From: Callorhinus ursinus | Taxonomy: Eukaryota > Chordata > Mammalia > Carnivora > Otariidae | Assembly: GCF_003265705.1 (NCBI RefSeq) | Contig: NW_020313285.1 | Location: 19,678,711-19,742,710 of the forward strand | Direction: 5' to 3' | DNA: 64,000 nt | Part shown: one piece after another, positions 55,914 through 64,000 of the stretch | How the letters are laid out: each line of letters starts with the position of its first letter | How positions within the stretch are numbered: position 1 is the first letter of the stretch | Made by a program: the position numbers and the translations under genes | The notes under the pieces: model-generated | What the model saw: the letters and a program-made list of their open reading frames with translations, nothing else | The model's database searches: none | Told to the model about the DNA's origin: nothing

Positions 55914-56386
55914 CATATGACCTCGCTGATATGAGGAATTTTTAACCTCAGGAAACAAACTGAGGGTTGCTGGAGTGGTGGGGGGTGGGAGGGATGGGGT
56001 GCCTGGGTGACAGACATTGGGGAGGGTATGTGCTATGGTGAGCGCTGTGAAGTGTGCAAGACTGTTGAATCACAGATCTGTACTTCTGAAACAAATAATG
56101 CAACATATGTTAAGAAAAAAGAAAAAGAAGAAGATAGCAGGAGGGGAAGAATGAAGGGGAGTAAGTCGGAGGGGGAGACGAACCATGAGAGACGATGGAC
56201 TCTGAGAAACAAACTGAGGGTTCTAGAGGGGAGGGGGTGGGGGATGGGTTAGCCCGGTGATGGGTATTAAGGAGGGCACGTTCTGCGTGGAGCACTGGGT
56301 GTTATGCGCAAACAATGAATCATGGAACACTACATCCAAAACTAATGATGTATGGTGATTAACATAACAATAAAAAATAAAAAAAA
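55914..56386 (+). mobile_element. young L1 3' end, sense, in SLC25A48 intron 2
   Basis: A 473-bp L1 3' end with an A-rich tail. It is bounded by a perfect 18-bp target duplication 'tagaaaacatacgatacc' (55896-55913 and 56387-56404). Its text is the reverse complement of 13555-14020 in the large L1, so both belong to the same or a closely related L1 subfamily. It keeps only the last ORF2 codons and the 3' untranslated region. The perfect duplication suggests a recent insertion. It lies in the same orientation as SLC25A48. Confidence 0.96.
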
Positions 56387-56409
56387 TAGAAAACATACGA
56401 TACCATTTA

Positions 56410-57740
56410 CCTATCATGCTTGTGAGAGTGCTACAGATTTCCCATGGCTATCTGGGTCTCTAACCCTGTTGAGATGAATGCCTATGAAGCTCTTAGCCAC
56501 GCTATTAGCCGAGGTGGTTAGCTTGGGGTTGGGAGTCAGGGAGGGAGAATGTGGAATTTTTTTATTCAGAAAATTTATTCTCATCTTAGTTGTGTACTTA
56601 AAATTATTTTTAAATTATGTAAATTGAAAATAATGAAAGTAACCCGTCTGTCATAGGAAAGTTGGAAATGAAACGCCATTCAGTGTAGAAAAACATCGCC
56701 CGTGATTTTCACCTCAGAGACCAACACTTTTATGATGTGTGTTCTGCCAGAGTCTTCGCTACTTGTCTACACACTGAGCTCAGGCTGTTGGTGTGATGTG
56801 TTAGTCTGCACCCTGGGTCTTAGTTCTCATGGGACCCTGGGTTCTGGGGGGTAGTGTCCAGTCACCCCTTCTGTGGTTCTCAGAGTTTCTTCTTACCAGG
56901 CTCGAGGGGGGGCCCTGGCACTTTTGTGAGGCTCCTCAGACCCTCTGTGGCTGTCTGCCCTCTGTCACCAGAGCCAGCCTCCCTTAGGGGACACCATGTC
57001 TTCCCCTCCAGCCCCTCTTTTAGCCAGTGCAAAGGGGACGTATGCCAGGGCCATGCTCAGCATGGGGACAAGAAGGAAATATGAGACAGCCCTGCCATAG
57101 AGGGGGGGCCCAAATCCAAAGTAAACAGACAGAGAGATAATGCCGTTGCAACACTGAAGCTCAGCCCCCAAAGATAAGCAGGACCTGGAGGAAGAGCCTT
57201 CTGGGGAAAGGAAGAGCCCGTGGAGAGTTCAGGCAGGAGGGGGGAGGGAGAAGGTGAGGCCAGGGACCGGGGCTTGTGCCACGCGGTAGGCACAGAGGGC
57301 AGGGGCATGCAGGGAGGGGCACACAGGGGTGAGAGGCAGGCTCAGTGTCTACCCAGGCCTCTCTGACACTGGTAGAGAGTGTGGGGTTTACTCTGAGTCT
57401 GATGGGAAGACACCAGTGAGCTGTAAAGAGCGACTCGCTGCTGTCAGAAATGATCAGTATGACTGTTGTGTAGACGCAGGCCAGGGACTGAGAGGGAAGC
57501 CGGAGGCCAGTGGTGAAACCAGCCCCCTGTCCAGGTGAGAGATGAAGGGGCTCTGGAGCCACGAAGGGAATTCTTAGGATGGCAGAGTGATGGGCAGTGG
57601 ATGGGGCAGAGCCCCGGAGTAGTGCTTGTACTCAAGAGGCAGGGATCACATGTCCCCCAACAAGCATCATTTTTGAACAACAAATGGACTTTTGTTCTTC
57701 TCTCAGACCAAGAAGACTTCTGCTGCACTCAGCAAGGCCG
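56410..57740. other. intron 2 sequence, L2-like piece
   Basis: No exon supported. 57170-57560 may contain a degraded antisense L2 ('gtgtggggtttactctgagtctgatgggaagacaccagtgag'). AT-rich 56560-56660. Confidence 0.4.
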
Positions 57741-57744
57741 GAAT

Positions 57745-57905
57745 GGGACGTTGAAGGAGGCAGTGTGGGCAGCGGACAGAGCACCCGCCTGGAGGGGACA
57801 GAAACCCAGCCCTCCTTACTGGCTGGGTCACTTTGGGCAGGGCCTTCCCCTCCCTGGGCCTCAGTGCCACAAGCCTAGTATCTCTGGGGCAGTGGGGGTG
57901 TGAAT
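57745..57905 (+). repeat. MIR SINE relic just before exon 3
   Basis: 'ggcagtgtgggcagcggacagagcacccgcctggaggggacagaaacccagccctccttactggctgggtcactttgggcagggccttcccctccctgggcctcagt' is a sense MIR ending about 45 bp upstream of exon 3. Confidence 0.6.
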
Positions 57906-57946
57906 CATCTCGGTCTGGGCCCTCACCTCCTTGCATCTCTCCGCAG

Positions 57947-58018
57947 ACTCGCCTGCAGGCCGGCGTCAACTATGGGAACACCCTCAGCTGCATCCGCGCG
58001 GTGTATAGGAGGGAGAGT
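57947..58018 (+). CDS. SLC25A48: SLC25A48 exon 3 (72 bp)
   Basis: Encodes residues 31-54, beginning TRLQAG. It is phase 0 at both ends, with acceptor 'ttgcatctctccgcag' and donor AGT|GTAAGT. It completes the first signature (PLDTVK|TRLQ) and supplies the matrix-side amphipathic segment (NTLSCIRAVYRRES) that leads to helix 2. The sequence is close to mammalian SLC25A48. No stop or frameshift. Confidence 0.95.
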
Positions 58019-59099
58019 GTAAGTGCCTCTGGGGTGGGGGCTGGAGCAGTACCCCTCAGGGACTCCTGCAGACAGCTCGAAGCCTGCCCAGGGCCTGGGC
58101 ACCGTGGCCATAGCCCCAACGCCAGCCCGTCAGGCCGGAGGCCTGTTCATTTCTGCTCATCACATTTGGCTCGGTTTTGCCTCCTTTCTCCTCATCTCAC
58201 ACCACACCTCAAATATTGTGTGTCACCTAAACTTAACCCTGCCATCTTGTGCACGGTTATTGGGGGAAAAAACTGATTTTGTGGAACCTCCCTGGAGAAA
58301 TTCGGAGGAATTTAGAATCACAGAGTGGGAAAATTCCTGCAGAAACAAGGGGACCTGTCAGTTTTCACAGCCAGGGGCGAGGATGGTAAACCGTGTGCTC
58401 ACAGGCTTCCCTTCATCTGGGGTGGCTTTGAGCCAGGCACTTGGGATTCCAGATGCCCAGAGCTGGCTTGTCCCTCAGGTTGCTGGAAACCAGGGGACTC
58501 AAGGTTTTCCTTTCCAAAGAGGAAAACCCAAATAATATTTTGTGGAAAATGTATCAGGTGCCCTTCTTAAGAATGAGCATGTGCTGTCAGAAGACTTTCT
58601 AAGGCCCTGCCTTGGGGAATTTAAAATACATTTTCTAATTAACGATGAAATGACTTGATGATTTAAAGGAATGGTCAGTAGCAGCCCTGGGCTTTCCCTT
58701 GAGTCCCTGGAAATGTGGCCCCGTTGTCGACCACCGTCTGCACAGCCTCCTAGCGGGTGCCCCGGGGGTTCAGGAGCCTCCTGCCTGCGCCTGGACTTTT
58801 TCCTCAGAGGCGTGTTTTGTGTCAGGGCGTTGCTTGACCTCTCTTGCTGGGCTGCTTTACAATGGACTGCAAACTTGGTTCAAGCTGTTCAGGGTGATGT
58901 GTGATTCCCCAGTTCCCTGAGAGGTGGCCATTGATTCTCCTTTTTGGCACACACTGTCCACAGTGCCTGCCAGCCACAGTCCCAACCCCGGGGCGTTTTG
59001 TGGGGACTGTGGGCATTCCTTGGAGACACAGCCCCTCAGGGCTAAGTGATGTCCTCACGTTATCTGAGGGAGCTTGTTTTGGAAGAAGAACCTCAGGTG

Positions 59100-59162
59100 G
59101 GGTGTGTGTGTGTGCATGTGTGGTATGCATGCACGTGTGTGTGAACGTGTGTGTATGTGTAT
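59100..59162. repeat. GT-rich imperfect microsatellite
   Basis: Imperfect (GT)n with interspersed GC and AC: 'gtgtgtgtgtgtgcatgtgtgg ... cgtgtgtgtgaacgtgtgtgtatgtgt'. It may adopt left-handed helix form. Lies in intron 3. Confidence 0.85.
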
Positions 59163-59526
59163 CCCATCTCTGGCAAATAGGGTGCACACACCCAGGTCAG
59201 GATTAGCAGGTTTGTGTGCAGCCTGGAGTTGGGACAACAGCTTCCTGGTACTTTCTCATTTTTGGCACAGGGCTGAAAGTTAGTGCTGCCCTGACTCCTC
59301 CAAGGGCCTGTGGAATATTCCAGGTCTCAGAGGAGTGTCTGTGATGTTCCGCTGAGAGTGCAGTGTGGAAAGGACCCTCTCCTCTCAGCCTCCAGAACTC
59401 TCTGCTGTGATCTCTGCTTATGTGTAGAAGAAGCCTCTTGGTGCTGCCCTTCTGGGAGCTCCCCTTCCCTTAGACCCTCAGCACACACTTAGCACGTTGA
59501 ATTTTAATCACCTGTCAGTTTATCTG

Positions 59527-59548
59527 CCCCCCCCCCCCCCCCCCCCCC
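59527..59548. repeat. poly-C tract (22 C)
   Basis: Twenty-two C in intron 3, after 'tatctg', in a region with an L2-like continuation ('gtgagggcagtgagtatttcgttcttacatttgtccgccagggcctggcacatggcaagcacc'). Length uncertain. Confidence 0.9.
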
Positions 59549-60074
59549 GCCGAGTGTGGGTTCAGTGAGGGCAGTGAGTATTTCGTTCTTACATTTGTCC
59601 GCCAGGGCCTGGCACATGGCAAGCACCTTAGAGAATGCTTTTGGTTGAGTGGCAAATGAGGAGGGTGTGGGGGGTGCCCGGTAAGTCCACTACCCACGAG
59701 GGCTCCATGCAGCCTGATATCTTTCCAGCCCAACAACACTGCCACTCTGGTGGCAAAAATGGGTTCCAGGCCCAGGGCACCCTGACTCAGGAAACAAAAC
59801 TGCCTAGAGAAGCGGGTTGTGCCCCAGGCCAGAGTATGCCCTGCCCGGGAATGGAGAGCAACTCCTCACCCACCTAGTCCCTGCCATCAATCACCTCAGC
59901 ATCCTTTTTTATTCTTGTCGCCGACATAATGATTTATTTTTCCCGTGGTGTCACCTCACCAGCCTGCAGGCTCCAAGAGGGCAGGGTCTGGGCCTAGGGC
60001 CACGCGGGGAGCCCGGCTCCTGGCCCGCAGACAGCTCTGGGCCCTCATGCTCCTGACCCCTGGTTTTCCCGCAG

Positions 60075-60333
60075 GTGTTCGGCTTCTTCAAGGGCATGTC
60101 TTTTCCCCTTGCCAGCATCGCTGTCTACAACTCAGTGGTGTTTGGGGTCTTCAGTAACACGCAGAGGTTCCTCAGCCAGCACCACGCCAGGGAGTCCGAG
60201 GCCAGAGGGTCCCACAGCCTGTCGGACCTTCTCCTGGCCAGCATGGTGGCCGGTGTGGTCTCTGTCGGCCTGGGGGCGCCCGTGGACCTCATCAAGATCC
60301 GGCTGCAGATGCAAACACAGCCATTTCAGGAAG
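60075..60333 (+). CDS. SLC25A48: SLC25A48 exon 4 (259 bp)
   Basis: Encodes residues 55-140 plus the first base of codon 141 (phase 1). Acceptor 'ggttttcccgcag', donor GAAG|GTAAGA. It opens with FGFFKGMSFPLASIAVYNS (residues 56-74), the start of helix 2. An intermembrane loop rich in His/Arg/Glu follows at residues 89-102. Helix 3 then leads to the second carrier signature PVDLIKIRLQ (P123, D125, K128). The loop at 91-102 is the part that differs most from the human protein as I remember it. The family is about 300 residues long with three repeats, so these four exons give roughly the first 45%. The remaining exons are outside the window, and no exon with matching text was seen to 64000. Confidence 0.95.
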
Positions 60334-60499
60334 GTAAGAGTAGGGGAGGGGGCCTGGCGTCTGGGCACCTGTGGCCCTTTCCTGGTCCACCAGATCTGGG
60401 ATGTGGTTGCTAATCTCATTTTCATTGAGCGGAGCATCTGCATTGTCACGTAAGAGTCTGCAGTTAGCATTCTGATCTGTAGTAGACACTGTCATTAAT

Positions 60500-60668
60500 T
60501 ATCAGTTCCGTGCCCGGCGCCTGCTTAGAGCTCTGGGTACGTTCTCTTAGTTGGTCTTCCTAACAGTTCTGTAAGGCAGGTGCTGTTAAGGTTTCCGTCT
60601 TACAGAGGAGAAAGCTGAGGCCCCCAGAGGTGAAGACACTTAGGGCCACACAGGTACTGAATGACTGG
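60500..60668 (-). repeat. MIR SINE relic, antisense
   Basis: 'ccgtgcccggcgcctgcttagagctctgggtacgttctcttagttggtcttcctaacagttctgtaaggcaggtgctgttaaggtttccgtcttacagaggagaaagctgaggc...gccacacaggtactgaatgac' is reversed MIR. In intron 4. Confidence 0.75.
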
Positions 60669-60674
60669 TGGGTG

Positions 60675-62495
60675 AGGACCAGCGACATCATTAGCAGGGT
60701 CCAGCACAGAAGGAAAACGGGGGATTCCTTGTTCAAAATTTAAGAATTTTAGAAGAGCAACCTGGAACGTTAAATCAGGCCCGGGGCCCTGAGGGACTCA
60801 CAGGTCTCAAAGCCACAGCTTTCCCCATCCGCAACACCAGGGAGTGTCGCCACGAGGCCTTGCCCCTGCACCCCCCGTGGCAGGGGGCCGGGGGTCACCC
60901 TTCTTCGCCTCCTTGACGTTCTGGTTTGAGCTTCATTTCTCAGTGTGCTAGACAGCCCTCCTGCACCATTTGCCGAGTCTGTTACTTCCTCCCGCCTGAG
61001 AAAGGAGTGTCTGTGTCTTTACTGCGCTCTGGATAAAGGAGGGTGGCAAGGATGGGAAGGCATTTGCTGTGCAGAGTAGAAAATACCAGCTCTCGAGGAA
61101 AGATGAGCTCAGGTCTTAGACAGATTTCAGTATCTCCAGGTTTGGTTCTTGGCTCTGATGCCACTCTTGTCTCCTCTGGCAAGAGACTGCTCCTGCCCGG
61201 GCCGCTGTCTCCTCCCTGCATAATGGAAGGGCTGGATTTGTGGTCCTTCCCGACACCCCAGATATCTGATCTGGGCTGACAGCTCTCCTGGATAAGACCC
61301 CTCTCCCTGGCAGCCTTCTGAGTGGCCTGCATGTGAGCCCTCTGCCACAGAGGCTGGGCTCAGCTGGGCTCCACAGCCAAAGCCCCGATAGTGCACTTGG
61401 GAGCATTCCAGCCCAGCCGCTGTCCTGCACCCAGTCCCGGCGCCTTGATTCAGTCTGCACATCTTGCCCAGCCCAGGAGGTATCCAGGACAAGACTGCAC
61501 ATCCCCTGAGCATGATGCTGGTATCCTCACTGGGGCCCATGGAGAGCCTGGGACCAGCTGTCCTAACAAGTTGGGTCATGCCTGGGGGAGGCTCAGTGGC
61601 CCCAGGCCCCTGGTCACTGTCGGCATGTGGGGTGACACAGGACCACAGCAGTCTGGCTCATCTTGAGGGTTGCAGCCTACCCTCCTTGGGGCCGCTCAGA
61701 GAGATACAGGGCAAGGGGATCCCACCTCCATCTACTTGACATACTGAGCCCTGTCTTGGTACAGTTTAGTTTCACCAAAGGGGGGCGCCTCACAGGAATG
61801 TTTGAAGCTCGCTGATCTGGTCCTGTCCGAGACAAAAGCAAACGTGTTGAGGAAGGAAGGGCATCGTGAGCAGATTGAGAACCAGGAGGCCTGGCCCGCA
61901 GGTTGGCGTTGGGCTCTATCCCTCTCAGAAAAGCTTGTGTCAGCCACAGGAGCAGAGGAAATCTCTCTCCCTAAGTCTTCAAACCCTTTGGGTCCAGATG
62001 TTGGCAGAATTACCAGTAATGGGTCTCCTCTGCTCCTGGGGGCAGACCTGCCTCCTTTACAACTTGGGCACTTTGACCCAGGAAGGGGAGGAGGAAGGGT
62101 GAGCCGTGCATTTCTGTACTGGGCGAGGTGAGGCACAGCCAGCCTGGACGCCAAGGGAGCTGTTTCCTGGAAGAATGCCTTCCTTAGAAACACCTGGGAC
62201 ACTTGGAAGCAAACGAATTGATTCCATCCTCTGTCCGGTCCTCCTCCACCCCTCCCTTCCCTGCAGAGGGTGCTGGAATGGTAACTAACTCGGCAAGCCA
62301 AGGCCTGAACCACAAGGGATCCTGAGGCTAGGCAAGAAGCCTCTGGAGCTTGGAGGAAGGATGGGAGGCAGTCAAGGAATGGGCAGACCCAAGAAGGGCC
62401 CCAGAGCTGGATGTGCAGGGGAAGCCAGTTTTAGGGACCTGAGCAGCCCCCATCAGCAGCTGCTAAAGCTGCCAAGACACTCACCGTATGCCTGA
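60675..62495. other. intron 4, no exon seen
   Basis: Part of SLC25A48 intron 4 (from 60334 past the window end). Long open frames such as 61732-62313 (minus) show no domain. The next SLC25A48 exon was not found here. Confidence 0.45.
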
Positions 62496-62499
62496 TACC

Positions 62500-62900
62500 G
62501 TGTGTGCATCATTCACTTAACACCCACCATAGTACTGTGAGGTCCGTATGGCTGCTAGCCCTGTTCATTTACCCAAAATGCTACGTATGCACCTGCTATG
62601 TTCCAGACACAGAGCTAGGAGCTAGGGACGTAGCACTGAACAAGAGTCTACATCCTACCCCTCCTGTAATGTTCTTTCCAGCAGACAGGAATTGGGCCGC
62701 TCCAAATGTGGTGGTGGGGAGGGAGCAGGACAGCCTGGGGGTCAGAAAGGGCTTTGAGGCAGGCAGTAGGAGGGTAGAGGGATCGGTGCAGATCAGGGCT
62801 GTGCACCTGGTCAGGGCCTCACTGAGGGTCATCCCTGCCTGCTCACCAGGGCGGCGAGAGCCCGAGGTGTAGCCCTCTGCGGCTTGAGGTTGTCAGCTCA
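62500..62900 (-). repeat. L2 3'-end relic, antisense
   Basis: 'tgctacgtatgcacctgctatgttccagacacagagctaggagctagggacgtagcactgaacaagag...' matches the reversed L2 3' end. A short MIR-like piece may precede it (62480-62560). Confidence 0.6.
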
Positions 62901-63264
62901 TTGTTGTGCCAGAAGGAAACCCGTTCTCTTTAGTCGATCCCTTGAGGCAGCGACAGAAAGTGAACATGTGTTTACTCTGTCCTTTTCAGTGTGCCAGGAA
63001 ACTGGCCTTGTGTGAACCCTGGGAAGGCTCTCAATAAGAAGCCAAGGGAGGTTCCTGCAGGCCGATGTTTCTCAGCCCTGCTAAGTTCCAGGTCACTAGC
63101 CCTGGGCCTGGGGGCTTAGCAGGCAGTACAGAGACAAACACAGTTTACCTGAGCAAGTGCAGGGAGGGTAAAAACCAAGATCGGAGGGTCTGTCTGAGCC
63201 GTGCTCCTCAAGCCTCTGATCTGGGCCAAGCCAGGTCCCAGCGGGGTGGGGTGGGGGGGCAGAG

Positions 63265-63470
63265 TAGCCAGTATTTACTGAGCCCTTATCCTGCGCCAGG
63301 CCCTAGGCTAAGAGCTCTGCAAGTGTTTTCTCTTTCCAGCAACCCAGTTCCTAGAGGTTAAAATAGGGGAGCCTGAGGCATCAGCAGCTTCTGTATCTGG
63401 CCTTGGGTCACTCCCCTAGTAGGAGGTGGAGCTAGGATGCAGCCCCCAGGCATTCTGACTCAGGGCCCAC
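63265..63470 (-). repeat. MIR SINE relic, antisense
   Basis: 'agtatttactgagcccttatcctgcgccaggccctaggctaagagctctgcaagtgttttctc...ctaggatgcagcccccaggcattctgactc' is reversed MIR. Confidence 0.65.
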
Positions 63471-63474
63471 TGAA

Positions 63475-64000
63475 GCTCTGTTGCTGTTTCTCCCCTGGGA
63501 ATTTGTGGAAGCTGCGAAGACAGCAGCGTTGCTAACACCTGGGCCTTTGCACAGACTCATCACAAATCCAGCTTCAAACTTAAGGCTGGGAGCATGTCTC
63601 CAAAATAACATTGTTCAAATAATGGGCACAGCTCATGGATTCCCAGGGATGGGTCTGAATTCTGTGGCTTTGGGCAGCCCCTCTCTGCCTGGCCCGCCAT
63701 TCCTCACCTCCCACCCCAGCTGGTTGCGGGACGGTCTTTGGTGGCTGGGCAGGATCACTACTGGGGCTGGAGCAGAGGCAGTGCTTTCTGCCAGGAATCT
63801 CACCAGGAAGGGAGGAAGGATGCGGCTTCCTTCTCCTTGTCCCTCAGACACCCCCTAGGCCAGAGATGGAAGGCTCAAAGACCCACTGGGACCAGGGAGG
63901 TAACATAAGCGAGCAGAGGTGCCTGGAAAAGGTACCCTCTTCCGTTTATCTTGACACCCACAGCCCTGCTAACCCACATTTCATTTTTCCTCTTTTGATC
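63475..64000. other. intron 4, nothing recognised
   Basis: No exon or repeat recognised up to the window edge. Confidence 0.4.

Larger units (their letters stand above)
58025..60070. other. intron 3, no other gene seen
   Basis: Intron 3 spans 58019-60074. Besides the GT-rich and poly-C tracts listed separately I see only unique-looking sequence and accidental frames. Confidence 0.45.

Noticed and set aside
61732..62313. 193-codon minus frame in SLC25A48 intron 4
   Set aside because: No domain and no splice support. Considered as a further SLC25A48 exon on the other strand, but the strand is wrong.
1..64000. CRISPR arrays, operons, phage or bacterial mobile elements
   Set aside because: None present. 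The regular repeats are SINEs, LINEs and microsatellites of a mammalian genome.

Overview
The window looks like carnivoran nuclear DNA, most likely from an arctoid caniform (bear, pinniped or mustelid group). Many tRNA-derived CAN SINEs are present whose heads read like 'gcgcctgggtggctcag' and whose tails end in (AATAA)n-type A-rich sequence. Their internal sequence ('ggctccctgctcagcgggga') fits my memory of arctoid copies better than dog or cat copies. Long introns, MIR, L2, MaLR and L1 relics and GT-AG splice sites confirm a mammal. There is no prokaryotic gene organisation, and most open frames are chance frames or lie in repeats.

The one gene I can name is SLC25A48, a mitochondrial carrier of the SLC25 family, on the + strand. 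A CpG island with the start codon lies at about 47.78-48.48 kb. Four coding exons follow: 48102-48147, 52778-52821, 57947-58018 and 60075-60333. Their phases join exactly into the first 140 residues, and the rest of the gene lies beyond the right edge. These residues carry the first two carrier signatures (PxDxxK) and most of the first repeat. The exons stand between old repeats and one young L1 tail at 55.9-56.4 kb.

Region by region: 1-13.5 kb is gene-free, with L2, MIR, MER5-like, MaLR and L1M relics and one SINE. 13.5-17.9 kb is a single 5'-truncated L1 on the minus strand with a 16-bp target duplication and a nested SINE; its ORF2 is nearly complete but frameshifted. 18-33.4 kb is repeat-rich and holds a 100-N assembly gap, an old antisense L1 (21.8-24.1 kb), an old sense L1 cluster (29-33.4 kb) and eight SINEs. 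33.4-47.7 kb is GC-richer. It contains an unrecognised candidate coding segment on the + strand (36715-37143 and 37348-37686, perhaps also 39321-39419), with strong G/C bias at third codon positions and matching splice phases. 47.8-64 kb is the SLC25A48 locus.

The most interesting item is the unrecognised candidate gene about 10 kb upstream of SLC25A48. I saw no novel multi-gene system. Repeat family names come from recognition by eye, and the edges of old repeats are approximate.
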